Below are positions 30,675-40,311 of a stretch of DNA of 64,000 nt, in pieces. The number at the start of each line of letters is the position of its first letter. The stretch's first letter is position 1. A program made the position numbers and the translations under genes. Location: NCBI RefSeq assembly GCF_000298175.1, contig NZ_BAGZ01000003.1:1-64000 (forward strand), in the 5' to 3' direction. The notes under the pieces are model-generated. The model saw only the letters and a list, made by a program, of their open reading frames with translations, was not told where the DNA came from and did not search any database. This stretch comes from Austwickia chelonae NBRC 105200 (GTDB taxonomy: Bacteria; Actinomycetota; Actinomycetes; Actinomycetales; Dermatophilaceae).

Positions 30675-31711
30675 AGGTCACCTCGTTTCTTCATGATGAC
30701 GAGGAAGATGGGGACGCCGATGAGTGCGGTGGCGACCCCGACGGGCACCTCGCGGGGCGCGAAGGCTACCCGGCAGATCGCGTCGGTGATGACGAGGAGG
30801 ACGGCTCCGCCCAGCGCGGAACAGGGCACGAGGAAACGGTGGTTGGGGCCGATCAGGAAACGGATGGCGTGAGGGACGATGAGCCCGATGAAGCCGATGG
30901 CGCCGACACCGGCGACCGCGGCTGCGGTGACCACCGAGGTGGTCACCAGCAGGACGAGCCTGGTCCTCTCCACCTGGACGCCGATGGACTCTGCCGTGTC
31001 CGTGCCCAGCCCCAAGGCGTCGAGAGCCCGGGCATACCACATGATCACCGCGAGACCCACGGCCAGGGCGACGGCGATGACGGCGACGGTCCCCCATCGT
31101 GCGGCGCCCATGGAACCCAACAGCCAGAAGGTCACCGCGCGGGTGGCTTCGGCGTCTCCGGCCGCCATCAGGATCAGGGAGCTGATCGCGGAGAAGAGCT
31201 GACCGACGACGACACCGGTGAGGACGATGCGCACCGAGTCGAGGCCGCTCTTGCGCAGCAGCAGCAACAACAAGGTGATGCTGCACAGCGACCCGATGGC
31301 GGCGCCTCCGGTGAGACCTACTGCGCCGCCACCGAAACCGAGCACCAGGGCGGCGACCGCACCGGCCGAGGAACCGGAGGAGATCCCGAGCAGGTAGGGC
31401 TCGGCCAGCGGGTTACGGGTGAGTGCCTGTAGTGCGCACCCGCAGACGGCGAGCCCGGCTCCGACCAGGATCGCGGTGATCACCCGGGGGAAACGCAGGT
31501 CCCAGAGGATCGAGTCGACCATCGGGGAGACCGGTTGACTGGGGAGTCCGACGTGGGCACTGAAGACATTGACGACATCGGAGAAGGTGATCTCCGCGGC
31601 GCCGAGCTGCAAGGAGACGACCACGGAGACGAGGAGGGCGACCGTGCTCGCGCAGAGGAAGATCAGGACCCGTCGCCACCTGGCGGCGATGGCGTTGTCG
31701 AGCGCGCTCAC
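30671..31711 (-). CDS. Siderophore/iron ABC transporter permease (FecCD-like)
   Basis: 346 residues from GTG 31711, overlapping the binding-protein stop by 4 nt; frames extending upstream are antisense noise. About ten transmembrane helices. Family motifs DLRFPRVITAILVGAGLAVC, GCALQALTRNPLAEPYLLGI and GLIVPHAIRFLIGPNHRFLV are clear. A single permease gene implies a homodimer in the membrane. Confidence 0.95.
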   Translation of the reverse strand: MSALDNAIAARWRRVLIFLCASTVALLVSVVVSLQLGAAEITFSDVVNVFSAHVGLPSQPVSPMVDSILWDLRFPRVITAILVGAGLAVCGCALQALTRNPLAEPYLLGISSGSSAGAVAALVLGFGGGAVGLTGGAAIGSLCSITLLLLLLRKSGLDSVRIVLTGVVVGQLFSAISSLILMAAGDAEATRAVTFWLLGSMGAARWGTVAVIAVALAVGLAVIMWYARALDALGLGTDTAESIGVQVERTRLVLLVTTSVVTAAAVAGVGAIGFIGLIVPHAIRFLIGPNHRFLVPCSALGGAVLLVITDAICRVAFAPREVPVGVATALIGVPIFLVIMKKRGDL

Positions 31712-32715
31712 GATGCTTTTTTGTTCACTTCGGCGGCGACGATCTTGAGGGCGTTCACGAAACGTGGAGAGGCGTCGAGCTCCACCCCGGGGACCACGAG
31801 GAAGCTGTTCGCCTGGACGGCTCTGGTCTTGGACATCGCCGGGTTCTCCTTGATCTCCTTGATCTTCTCCTCGGCGGTGTCGCCCGGCTTGCCCCGTTCC
31901 TTCAGGTCGGCGACGACGATGATGTCCGGGTCGCTCTCGGCGACCTTCTCCCAGGACACCTCGGGCCAGCTGTCCTTGATGTCGGAGAAGACATTGGTGG
32001 CCCCGACCCGTCGGCTCATGGCTTCGGGGAAACCGCCTCCCCCGGCGACATAGGGCTGGCCTTTGAAGGTCGAGTAGATCCAGACGAGTTTCTGGGGGGT
32101 TCCGCCGGCTTTGTTCTTCTCGACCGTCTCGACTTCCTTGGTCTGTTCGGCCACCAGTTTGTCGGCTTTGTCGCTCACGCCGAACAGCTTCCCGATGTTC
32201 CGGTAGTCGGTGAAGATGGCGTCGATCGGGTCCTTGACGGTGCGCTTGTCGGGGGCGCAGTCGGCTTCGCTGATGTAGCTGGCGATGCCCTTCGCGGTGA
32301 GTTCGTCGCGGGTGCCGACCCGGTCCTTGGAGAACTGGCTGCGCAGCGGTGAGACGACGATGTCCGGGCTGACCGAGAGGGTCAGTTCCGGGGTGAGGAT
32401 CTGTGGAGTGACGACCTTGACCTTTTGATAGGCCTCTTTCCACTGGGGCGCGACCTCGGTCTTGATATTCGAGGTGCCGACCATCTGGTTCTCCAGTCCG
32501 AGCGCGAGGAGCAGCTCGGTGGATCCTTGTTCGGCGGTCACGGCTTTCTTGCGCGGCCCGTCGACGCTGACCTTCACCCCGCAGTTGGTGATCTCGACAC
32601 GTTCGGCGCTGCCCGCCCCGGAGGCCGTGGTGTTCGCAGATCCGCAGCTGGCCAGTGTGGTCAGGGCCAGAGTCGTGCTAGCGGCGATCAGTGTGGTGCG
32701 AACGGCCTGCTTCAT
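31708..32715 (-). CDS. Iron-siderophore-binding lipoprotein
   Basis: 335 residues; lipoprotein signal ending LASC (Cys about 24), then a class III periplasmic-type binding fold with EQGSTELLLALGLENQMVG, SPDIVVSPLRSQF and DIIVVADLKERG. It captures the ferric complex outside the membrane for the FecCD permease. An iron box lies about 47 nt upstream of its start, so repression by an IdeR/DtxR-type regulator is expected. First gene of the operon. Confidence 0.92.
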   Translation of the reverse strand: MKQAVRTTLIAASTTLALTTLASCGSANTTASGAGSAERVEITNCGVKVSVDGPRKKAVTAEQGSTELLLALGLENQMVGTSNIKTEVAPQWKEAYQKVKVVTPQILTPELTLSVSPDIVVSPLRSQFSKDRVGTRDELTAKGIASYISEADCAPDKRTVKDPIDAIFTDYRNIGKLFGVSDKADKLVAEQTKEVETVEKNKAGGTPQKLVWIYSTFKGQPYVAGGGGFPEAMSRRVGATNVFSDIKDSWPEVSWEKVAESDPDIIVVADLKERGKPGDTAEEKIKEIKENPAMSKTRAVQANSFLVVPGVELDASPRFVNALKIVAAEVNKKAS

Positions 32716-32761
32716 GAAGCGCAGTGCTCCTTATGTCACGTACTGAGCAGAATTGGGGTGC

Positions 32762-32780
32762 TTAGGTCATCCTAACCCCA
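32762..32780. promoter_or_regulatory. Iron box (IdeR/DtxR operator)
   Basis: TTAGGTCATCCTAACCCCA matches 15 of 19 positions of the DtxR/IdeR consensus, with the TTAGG...CCTAA dyad intact. It sits between the divergent iron importer and the DUF4213/DUF364 gene, about 47 nt upstream of the importer start and about 225 nt before the other gene. Confidence 0.78.
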
Positions 32781-33005
32781 GAAAATTTCGCCCGTTCACG
32801 GCGTGGCGATGTTCACACGAAGCAGCTGAATCATGTTGTGTAAGGACATGATAGGAACGGTCGTCCAACCTCCGTCCCCGGGGGCTCCCCACCCTCGAGG
32901 CCCCCCTGTCACCCCGACCTCTCGAACCACCGGCAAACCCGACATCCCCACACCGCGTGCGTCACCCCTGTCCACTGGCGACTCCACCCACAGGGAAAGC
33001 GAACG

Positions 33006-33851
33006 ATGACCGACCTGCGCCCACACACCATCACCGGCATCGACGATCTCGTCGCCCACACCTTGCAGCCCGGAAACCGGCCGCACCCGGGCGACCTCAC
33101 CGCCCGCAGCGTCTTCTACCTACAGCACGGCACCCGGCTGGCCGGCAGCCCGGTCACCTACCGGAACCAGTACCTCCTGGTCCGAGTCGAACAATCCTTC
33201 GGAGCCTGCGCCTTCGAAACCGGCCAGTTCACCCCCGAGATCTGCGACCTCTCCGGAAGCACCGTCGAAGAACTGCTGAACCACCCCGCACCCGCGCTCC
33301 GCCTCGCCGCCCTCGACGCCTATCTGGCCTGCGTCCGTCCACACCGGGAAGACCCCAGGGCCACCGTGATCGAACTACCCACCGGCACCCCCGACCAACG
33401 GGCCATCGCCCGGGACGCCGCCATCTCCTCACTGCTGGACGACCCGGCAGCTCCTGTCCCGACCGGATCCAAGGTCGCACTGATCGGCGTGGTCAACCCT
33501 CTCGTCCAAGCCATCCGGGAACACGGATGCGAACCCCTCCCCTGCGACTACAACCTCGAACAGACCCACTGGGGAGACCCCGTCAGCAGCAGCATGGAAG
33601 ACGTCCTCACCCAGGCGGACCACGTCATCGCCACCGGGATGACCATGGGTAACGGCTCCTTCGACACCATCCGGGACATCTGCTCGGAACGCCGGATCGG
33701 CCTGACGGTCTACGCCCAGTCCGGCTCAGCCGTCGCCCGCGAATTCCTCGGAGCAGGCGTGACGAACCTCTCCGCCGAACACTTCCCCTTCTCCCAGTTC
33801 AGCGCCGACGCCAGCCCGCTCTACCTCTACCGGGCCACGCCCAGCTCCTGA
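33006..33851 (+). CDS. DUF4213/DUF364 protein, putative metal-chelate-related
   Basis: 281 residues (GGGAAAG upstream). The N-terminal part (about 1-95) fits DUF4213 (enolase-N-like) and the C-terminal part (about 140-275) DUF364, a Rossmann-like domain: KVALIGVVNPLVQAIREHG, then TQADHVIATGMTMGNGSFDT and GLTVYAQSGS. This tandem architecture has a solved structure from Desulfitobacterium and is described as putative heavy-metal chelation. Divergence from an iron-box-controlled iron importer supports an iron-complex role; no biochemical activity is established. Confidence 0.82.
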   Translation: MTDLRPHTITGIDDLVAHTLQPGNRPHPGDLTARSVFYLQHGTRLAGSPVTYRNQYLLVRVEQSFGACAFETGQFTPEICDLSGSTVEELLNHPAPALRLAALDAYLACVRPHREDPRATVIELPTGTPDQRAIARDAAISSLLDDPAAPVPTGSKVALIGVVNPLVQAIREHGCEPLPCDYNLEQTHWGDPVSSSMEDVLTQADHVIATGMTMGNGSFDTIRDICSERRIGLTVYAQSGSAVAREFLGAGVTNLSAEHFPFSQFSADASPLYLYRATPSS

Positions 33852-33881
33852 CCCCACCGTCGAGACCCGACAGGAAACCGC

Positions 33882-33930
33882 CACGACCGGTGGCGCGGGA
33901 CGCCGATCCACCCCCGCGCCACCCGTCGTG
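33882..33930. terminator. Convergent hairpin after DUF364 and DUF3017 genes
   Basis: An 18-nt arm CACGACCGGTGGCGCGGG (33882-33899) pairs with 33913-33930 with a single C-C mismatch; loop 13 nt. It lies between the two convergent stops (33851 and 33948). Confidence 0.65.
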
Positions 33931-33947
33931 ACGGGCTCGAGCAGAGA

Positions 33948-34235
33948 TCACCTCCGCGGACGCAGATCCACCGCCAGGAAGGCCCCGAAGACCACCACCG
34001 CGAAGGTCAACAACATCAGCACGTCCCAGGTACGGGAACGTACGGCCAGTCCACCGGCCCGCTCGTCGGGCAGCAACAGACGCAGCACCGCGGCCGCCAC
34101 GAAAGCCAACCCCATGATCACTCCGCCGACCAGAGCCCGGCCGACGAAGAGCACGGTGACGCCCCCGATCAGCAGACCCAGCGAGAGGACCCACCAGGCA
34201 CCGAGGCCGGGCCGGCCCCGACGTGGAAAGATCAC
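33948..34235 (-). CDS. DUF3017 membrane protein
   Basis: 95 residues from GTG 34235, which overlaps the folD stop by 4 nt. Three hydrophobic segments; [17 protein letters not shown] and [17 protein letters not shown] are the DUF3017 family pattern, ending AVDLRPRR. folD-DUF3017 is a conserved actinobacterial pair. Function unknown. Confidence 0.85.
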   Translation of the reverse strand: MIFPRRGRPGLGAWWVLSLGLLIGGVTVLFVGRALVGGVIMGLAFVAAAVLRLLLPDERAGGLAVRSRTWDVLMLLTFAVVVFGAFLAVDLRPRR

Positions 34236-35083
34236 CGCAGACCAGCCTGCTTCTCCGCGGCCTCCACGACATTGGTCAGCAGCATCGCCCGAGTCATAGG
34301 CCCCACCCCGCCGGGATTCGGCGCGATCCACCCAGCCACCTCCGCGCACCCCGGCACGAGATCACCGGCCACCTTGCCGTCCACCCGGGAGACGCCCACG
34401 TCGAGCAGGGCCGCGCCCGGCTTCACCATGTCCGGGGTCACGATGCCCGGCACGCCGGCCGCCGCGACGACGATATCGGCCTGCCGGACCTGAGCTGCCA
34501 GATCACGGGTCCCCGTGTGACAGAGCGTCACCGTCGCATTCTCCGACTTACGGGTGAGGATGAGCCCCAGCGGACGGCCGACCGTCAACCCGCGCCCCAC
34601 GACCACCACGTGCGCACCGGCGATCGGTACGTCGAAGCGACGCAACAACTCCACCACGCCCACCGGCGTACACGGCAGGGGCGCCGGACGGTTCATCACC
34701 AGGCAGCCCAGGTTGTACGGGTGCAGACCGTCGACGTCCTTGTCCGGCCGGACTCGGGACAGGATCGCGAACTCGTCGAGCCCGGTGGGCTGCTGCACGA
34801 TGAACCCGGTACACGCAGGGTCCTCGTTCAACTCGTCGACGACCGCCTCGACCTCGGCCTGGGTAGCTCCGGCGGGCAGATCGCGCCGGATACTGGTAAC
34901 CCCGATCTCAGCGCAGTCCTTGTGCTTGGCTCCCACGTACCAATGACTGCCGGGGTCATCGCCCACCAGGACGGTGCCCAGGCCCGGGGTGACACCCCGT
35001 TCGGCGAGCGCGGCGACGCGGGTGCTCAGTTCGGACTTGATAGCGGCCAGTGTGGCTTTGCCGTCGAGGATCTGCGAGCTCAT
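34232..35083 (-). CDS. folD: Methylenetetrahydrofolate dehydrogenase/cyclohydrolase
   Basis: 283 residues. Substrate-site Lys lies in [22 protein letters not shown] and the C-terminal signature [14 protein letters not shown] are intact; the NADP-binding GRGLTVGRP is present. It supplies 10-formyl-THF for purN and purH, which lie directly upstream in the same operon (111 nt between purH stop and folD start). Confidence 0.97.
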   Translation of the reverse strand: MSSQILDGKATLAAIKSELSTRVAALAERGVTPGLGTVLVGDDPGSHWYVGAKHKDCAEIGVTSIRRDLPAGATQAEVEAVVDELNEDPACTGFIVQQPTGLDEFAILSRVRPDKDVDGLHPYNLGCLVMNRPAPLPCTPVGVVELLRRFDVPIAGAHVVVVGRGLTVGRPLGLILTRKSENATVTLCHTGTRDLAAQVRQADIVVAAAGVPGIVTPDMVKPGAALLDVGVSRVDGKVAGDLVPGCAEVAGWIAPNPGGVGPMTRAMLLTNVVEAAEKQAGLR

Positions 35084-35194
35084 AGGTCCGATCCTGCCAT
35101 CGTTTCTCCGCCGAGGTGCTCACTCCCCGGGAGTCCCCGTTGCGCCGGTCGGGGCGGCAACGACCGGGAGACCGCCCCTTCCCGACAGCGGCAT

Positions 35195-36817
35195 TCAGTG
35201 GGCGAAATGACGAGCTCCGGTGAAGTACAAGGTGATCCCTCGTTCATGGCAGAGCGCGATGGTCTCCTCGTCCCGGATGGACCCGCCGGGTGCGACGATC
35301 GCCCGCACCCCGGCATCGGCGAGGATCTGCGGCCCGTCGGCGAAGGGGAAGAAGGCATCGGAGGAGGCCACCGATCCGCGGGCCCGTTCCGCACCGGCCC
35401 GTTCCACCGCAAGTCGGCACGCATCGACCCGGTTGACCTGCCCCATCCCCACCCCGACCGAAGCCTCGCCCCGAGCGAGCAGAATGGCATTGGACTTCGT
35501 GGCGCGGACCGCACGCCACGCGAACACCAGATCGCGCAGGGTCTCCTCGTCCGCAGCCTCCCCGGCCACCAAGGTCCACCTGCTGGGGTCGTCGCCGTGC
35601 CCGGCTGTGGAGGCCTCGCCCTCGACCGGTTCGACGACAGCATCCAGCCGGTCCACCGACTGGACCAGCAGGCCGCCGCTGACGGGGCGCATCTCCCAGG
35701 AGTGCCCGTCCGATCGCACCGCTTTACCGTCGACCCGCAGCAGACGGATGTTCTTCTTCCCGGTCAGGACGGCCAAGGCCTCCGCCTCGAAGTCGGGGGC
35801 GACGACGACCTCGGTGAAGATGTCCTGTACCCGCCGGGCCATCTCCACCGTCACCGTACGGTTCGTGGCGATGACCCCACCGAAAGCGCTCACCGGGTCG
35901 CATTCGTGGGCCTTCCGGTGCGCTTCGGCGATGTCCTCGGCGACGGCGATACCGCACGGGTTGTTGTGCTTGACCACCGCGCAGGTCGGTCGGTCGCCCT
36001 GATCATGGGCGGCCCGCAAGGCGGCATCCGCATCGACGTAGTTGTTGTAGCTCATCGCCTTGCCGTGCAGCAGCTCGGCGGTAGCGATACCGGCGCCCTC
36101 TCCCCGGTAGAGCGCAGCCTGCTGGTGGGGGTTCTCCCCGTAACGCAGCCCCGAGGAGCGGGTCCAGGCCGCGCCGACGAACTCCGGGAAACCGGTGCCG
36201 GCAGTGGTATCCGCATATCCGTCGCTCAGCCAGGAGGCCACCGCCACGTCATAGGCGGCGGTGTGCGCGAAAGCGTCGGCCGCGAGTCGGCGACGCGACT
36301 CCAGCGTGAAACCGCCGGCGGCGAGCGCGTCCACGGCCTCGGCGTACTGGCTCGGCGAGGTGAGGACCGCCACCGAAGGGTGGTTCTTCGCCGCGGCACG
36401 GACCATGGAGGGGCCGCCGATGTCGATCTGTTCGACGCATTCGTCGGGGGTCGCCCCCGAGGCCACCGTTTCCCGGAAGGGGTACAGATTGCAGACGACC
36501 AGTTCGAAGGGCTCCACACCCAGTTCGGCCAGTTGCTCGAGATGTTCGACCTTGCGGGTGTCGGCCAGCAGGCCGGCGTGGACCCGCGGGTGCAGGGTCT
36601 TCACCCGTCCCTCCAGGCATTCGGGGAAACCGGTCAGCGCCTCCACGTGGATCACGGGGACGCCCAGTTCCTCGATCGTCCGCGCCGATCCCCCGGTCGA
36701 GACGATCTCGACCCCGGCGTCGTGCAACGCCCGGACCAACTCGGCGAGGCCGGACTTGTCGTACACACTGATCAGGGCTCGGCGCAGAGGGCGCCTGCCG
36801 TCGTCGACAGAGGACAT
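35195..36817 (-). CDS. purH: Bifunctional AICAR formyltransferase/IMP cyclohydrolase
   Basis: 540 residues, standard length. The N-terminal IMP cyclohydrolase domain begins [20 protein letters not shown] and includes [12 protein letters not shown]; the C-terminal AICAR transformylase domain has [14 protein letters not shown] and [14 protein letters not shown]. Last two steps of IMP synthesis. 131 nt downstream of purN. Confidence 0.97.
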   Translation of the reverse strand: MSSVDDGRRPLRRALISVYDKSGLAELVRALHDAGVEIVSTGGSARTIEELGVPVIHVEALTGFPECLEGRVKTLHPRVHAGLLADTRKVEHLEQLAELGVEPFELVVCNLYPFRETVASGATPDECVEQIDIGGPSMVRAAAKNHPSVAVLTSPSQYAEAVDALAAGGFTLESRRRLAADAFAHTAAYDVAVASWLSDGYADTTAGTGFPEFVGAAWTRSSGLRYGENPHQQAALYRGEGAGIATAELLHGKAMSYNNYVDADAALRAAHDQGDRPTCAVVKHNNPCGIAVAEDIAEAHRKAHECDPVSAFGGVIATNRTVTVEMARRVQDIFTEVVVAPDFEAEALAVLTGKKNIRLLRVDGKAVRSDGHSWEMRPVSGGLLVQSVDRLDAVVEPVEGEASTAGHGDDPSRWTLVAGEAADEETLRDLVFAWRAVRATKSNAILLARGEASVGVGMGQVNRVDACRLAVERAGAERARGSVASSDAFFPFADGPQILADAGVRAIVAPGGSIRDEETIALCHERGITLYFTGARHFAH

Positions 36818-36948
36818 CCGTTCACTCCTGGAGGTCGGCTGCGGGGGACATCGGTCACCCGCGTACGGGTGTGGGCACCCAGGCGGGCGATGCCCACGAC
36901 GTCACTCCCCGGTGGTGCCCCACCTGCGCCAGTCGTGTCCGTGCCATC

Positions 36949-37575
36949 CTAACGGCCGATGTACACCCGGCGTCCGTCCACCCGATACCCCTCGCGGGCC
37001 ATCCGGCCCAGGCAGTCGACCAGCATCTCCCGCTCGACCGTCTTGATCCGTTCGTGCAAGGAGTCCTCGTCGTCCTCCGGCCGGACCTCGACCGCGCGCT
37101 GAGCGATGATCGGCCCGGTGTCGACGCCGGCGTCGACCAGATGGCAGGTGCACCCGGTGACAGCGACTCCGTAGGCCAGGGCGTCCCGCACTCCGTGTGC
37201 TCCGGGGAAACTCGGCAGCAACGCCGGATGGGTGTTCACCGTGCGGCCGCCGAAGGCCTCCAGGAAACCCGGCCCCAGGATTTTCATGAAACCGGCCCCG
37301 ACCACCAGGTCCGGACGGTACAGCAGGGTCGCCGAGGTCAAGGCCTCGTCCCAGCGGGACCGGTCCTCGTGATCCGACGTCCGGCAGACGAAAGTCGGGA
37401 TCCCGGAGTCCTGGGCGCGGGTCAGACCGGCAATCCCGTCCCGGTCCGCGCCCACGGCGACGATCTCGACCCCGTAGGCCGGATCCGCGCAGGCGTCCAT
37501 GACGGCCTGCAGATTGGTCCCCCCACCGGAGACGAGCACGACGACGGCAGCTCTGGAAGATCCCACGGAGGTCAC
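36949..37575 (-). CDS. purN: Phosphoribosylglycinamide formyltransferase
   Basis: 208 residues from GTG 37575 that overlaps the DUF6350 stop (GTGA). Formyl-THF-binding fold with VLVSGGGTNLQAVMDAC, GFMKILGPGFLEAF, NTHPALLPSFPGAHGVRDAL (catalytic Asn/His region) and the GVDTGPIIAQ motif. Third step of de novo purine synthesis using 10-formyl-THF. Confidence 0.96.
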   Translation of the reverse strand: MTSVGSSRAAVVVLVSGGGTNLQAVMDACADPAYGVEIVAVGADRDGIAGLTRAQDSGIPTFVCRTSDHEDRSRWDEALTSATLLYRPDLVVGAGFMKILGPGFLEAFGGRTVNTHPALLPSFPGAHGVRDALAYGVAVTGCTCHLVDAGVDTGPIIAQRAVEVRPEDDEDSLHERIKTVEREMLVDCLGRMAREGYRVDGRRVYIGR

Positions 37576-38825
37576 GCTAGCTCAGCCTCGGGATGTCGCC
37601 GCCCCCGACGCAGCACGTGCACGCCCAGGGAGAGCCCCGCGCCGAAGGCCAGCTCCCCACCGAGCATCGCCGCCAGCAGGAAGGGCGGCGCGCCGACGTC
37701 GAGAAGCTGGGCTGAACCCATCGACCCCCCGGTGAGGAAGGCCGCGACGCCGGCGCACAGGGCGCAGGTCGTCACCCCGATCCCGGCGACCAGTGCCCGT
37801 TCCACCAGGTCGTCCGGGACCCGGGAGCTGATCCTGCGCTCGAGCAGGAAACCGGCGACGACCGGGACGAACAGCGCCACCCGCAGATATCCCGGCAGCG
37901 CCCCGGCCTCGGGCAGCGCCGCGAACACTGGGACGAAAGGCAACGGCCCCGGGGACGACTGGGTCAGCGTGATGCTGGAATCGAGACCGATCCCGAAACC
38001 GGGGCCCGCCATCCAGCTCAGAGCCCACACCCCGAAATTAGGCAGATAGAGCATCTGCAGCCCGGTCAGGAGGGCCCCGCCGAGCAGCCCCGGCCCCAGA
38101 TGGTCGTACAACCCCGCGATCCGGTCGAAGCGGATGAACGCCAACAGGCCGACACCGGCCATGGCGGTCCCCAACAGGAGGAGGAAGGAACGGACCCCGG
38201 TGAGCACCCCGATCCGCAGACCCGGGGGGAGTCTCCGACGCAGGTCCCATCCCGGGGCGATCTCGGGGAAAGCCGACCGGAACTGGGCGAGCAGCGCCCC
38301 CAGATAGCCGAAGGAGGAGACCAGCAGGAAACCCAACGCACTCCGCGGGATCGACACCGTGATCCCTGGCGCGTGCGCTGTCGAGGCCAGGAAGGCACCG
38401 AGCATCGTGTAGGTCGCCACGAAGAGCACGCCTTCGAAGGCCACGTCCCAGCGGAGCCCACCGAGATGCCGGATCCGTACGACCTCGGAACGGATCATCC
38501 TCGCCGTGAGCCGCTGCGCGGACCAGAAACAGATCGCGACGGCGAACACCGTGAAGAACAGCGGGACGACGGAGACGAAACCGACCTTCGCGTAGAAACC
38601 TCCGCCGTGGCCGAGGCACCACCCGGCCGTCCCGACCTGGATGGCGCGCCACCCGTCTACCGCCGCATTAGGACTGGCCAGCCAGGCCAGATAGACCGGC
38701 AGGACCACCGTTATCACCGAGAGGAAGGTGCTCTCCACGGCGGCGAAGAGTGCCCTGAACCAGCCGGGGGCACCTTCGAAGGGGCCGCCGACGGCGGGGA
38801 GAACTCTGGGCGATCGCTTGACCAT
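37572..38825 (-). CDS. DUF6350 (PerM-like) integral membrane protein
   Basis: 417 residues from ATG 38825; about ten or more hydrophobic segments. RALFAAVESTFLSVITVVLP and SNAAVDGWRAIQVGTAGWCL fit the DUF6350 family, whose mycobacterial member PerM (next to purN-purH, from memory Rv0955-Rv0957) acts in cell division under stress. Coupled to purN by a 4-nt overlap. The apparent open frame upstream of 38825 is antisense. Confidence 0.85.
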   Translation of the reverse strand: MVKRSPRVLPAVGGPFEGAPGWFRALFAAVESTFLSVITVVLPVYLAWLASPNAAVDGWRAIQVGTAGWCLGHGGGFYAKVGFVSVVPLFFTVFAVAICFWSAQRLTARMIRSEVVRIRHLGGLRWDVAFEGVLFVATYTMLGAFLASTAHAPGITVSIPRSALGFLLVSSFGYLGALLAQFRSAFPEIAPGWDLRRRLPPGLRIGVLTGVRSFLLLLGTAMAGVGLLAFIRFDRIAGLYDHLGPGLLGGALLTGLQMLYLPNFGVWALSWMAGPGFGIGLDSSITLTQSSPGPLPFVPVFAALPEAGALPGYLRVALFVPVVAGFLLERRISSRVPDDLVERALVAGIGVTTCALCAGVAAFLTGGSMGSAQLLDVGAPPFLLAAMLGGELAFGAGLSLGVHVLRRGRRHPEAELA

Positions 38826-38933
38826 GAGGCCTTTATGGTGCCTTGCCCCTTCCCACGGCCCAAATGCACACGCCGCGCGCCACGGCCGTGTCGCCCCCGC
38901 ATCGAAGGCATATGCCCTGCGCATGATGGTCCG

Positions 38934-39602
38934 ATGGACGTCATGGCTGTGGCTCTGGGAGCCTGTGCGGCCGGCTACGGCGCACTCTGCGGAGTCGGTG
39001 CCCACCGGGCCCTGTCCACCGGTCGGTACCGTCGCTACGCCGACGAACGGGAACGGCCGTTGCCGACATTCCGCTGGGTCGCCCCCGTGTGCGCCCTGCT
39101 CACCGCGGTCGTGGTCTGGCGGCTCATCGCAGCCGGGGATCTCCCCGCATCGGTCCTGGGCGCAGTGGTGCCCGGGTACGTGGTGATGTGCGCGATCGAC
39201 CTGGACGTCCACCGCCTGCCCGATGTCCTCACTCTGCCCGCCTACCCGGTTCTCGCCGCCGGGATGGCATCGGTGGCCGTCTCCTGCGACCGATGGCCCG
39301 ATGCCCGACGTGCCCTGTGGGGCGGGCTCGCGACCTGGCTCTTCTTCGTCTTCCTGGCCCTGCTCTCCCGAGGACAACTCGGCTGGGGTGATGTGAAGCT
39401 GTCCGGCAGCCTGGGCGCGCTCCTGGGCTGGTTCTCCTGGGGGCATCTCCTGGTCGGGGTCTACGCGATGTTCCTGTGCGGAGGTGCCGCAGCGCTCTGG
39501 CTGCTTGTCCGACGACGGAGCCACCTGGGCAGCAGACTCGCCTTCGGACCGTCCATGGTGATCGGTGCCTGGGGCACGGTGGTCGTCGCGGCACCGCTGT
39601 GA
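38934..39602 (+). CDS. Prepilin peptidase-like (A24 family) membrane protein
   Basis: 222 residues from ATG 38934, with no clear RBS. Seven to eight hydrophobic segments. Catalytic Asp candidates are in CAIDLDVHRLPD and GWGDVKLSGS (GxGDxK motif), the two-Asp arrangement of A24 aspartic peptidases. The N-terminal methyltransferase-type Cys domain of full prepilin peptidases is absent, as in actinobacterial Tad/TppA forms. No pilin or secretion ATPase in the window. Confidence 0.85.
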   Translation: MDVMAVALGACAAGYGALCGVGAHRALSTGRYRRYADERERPLPTFRWVAPVCALLTAVVVWRLIAAGDLPASVLGAVVPGYVVMCAIDLDVHRLPDVLTLPAYPVLAAGMASVAVSCDRWPDARRALWGGLATWLFFVFLALLSRGQLGWGDVKLSGSLGALLGWFSWGHLLVGVYAMFLCGGAAALWLLVRRRSHLGSRLAFGPSMVIGAWGTVVVAAPL

Positions 39603-39816
39603 CCACGGAGGCTGGGCCGGCGACGGGAAGAGTTCGGGCAGCGCAGGCAACCTGGGCGTCCGTTCGGACGTCATCTCTTCGACGGGCCCGACGACGACGG
39701 AGTTCATGATGCTGACGACGGGTGGCGGCGCGCTCCTCCCCCGGGCAGGGATGTCACCCCCTAAGCTGACTCGACGACGGACGACGACCGTCGAGGAGAG
39801 GGGGCTCGTAGGCAGC

Positions 39817-40311
39817 ATGGACGCCGCGGCCTTCGACGAGCTCTATCACGCCTGTTCGCGCCAGCTCGTCGCGCAGATGTACGCGGTGTGCGGCGATCTC
39901 GCCGAAGCCCAGGACGTCGTCCAGGAAGCCTTCGCACGTGCGTGGGAGCGTCGGGAACAGTTGGACCTCATGGACTCTCCCGAGGGCTGGTTGCGGACCG
40001 TGGCCTACCGGTTGGCGGTATCGCGGTGGCGTCGGGCGAGAAATGCCGCGACGGCGTGGACGAGGCGGGCGGAGAAGGAATCGGTGGCCGGGGTGTCCTT
40101 GGACCATGTCCTGCTGGTGTCGGCCCTGCGCCGGATACCGGAGAGTCAGCGTCATGCCATCGTGCTGCACCATCTGTGCGATCTGCCGGTCGAGGAGGTG
40201 GCCTCGTTGACCGGTGCCCCGGTCGGCACGGTCAAGGCCCGCCTCTCCCGGGGTCGGACGGCTCTGGCCTCGGTACTCGACGAGCAGGCCGAGGAGGTCG
40301 ACCGTGTCTGA
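39817..40311 (+). CDS. SigE-family ECF RNA polymerase sigma factor
   Basis: 164 residues from ATG 39817 (GGAGAGGGGG about 12 nt upstream; an earlier ATG 39751 would add 22 residues). Sigma-2 region: FDELYHACSRQLVAQMYAVC...DVVQEAFARAWERRE; sigma-4 region: RHAIVLHHLCDLPVEEVASL with APVGTVKARLSRGR as the recognition helix. Short, no extra domain, typical of SigE-type ECF factors. Its stop overlaps the next GTG by 8 nt. Confidence 0.88.
   Translation: MDAAAFDELYHACSRQLVAQMYAVCGDLAEAQDVVQEAFARAWERREQLDLMDSPEGWLRTVAYRLAVSRWRRARNAATAWTRRAEKESVAGVSLDHVLLVSALRRIPESQRHAIVLHHLCDLPVEEVASLTGAPVGTVKARLSRGRTALASVLDEQAEEVDRV

Noticed and set aside
34223-36952. 909-codon open frame on the plus strand
   Set aside because: Antisense to folD and purH, low-complexity His/Arg/Pro-rich translation, no family features; a GC-rich shadow frame.
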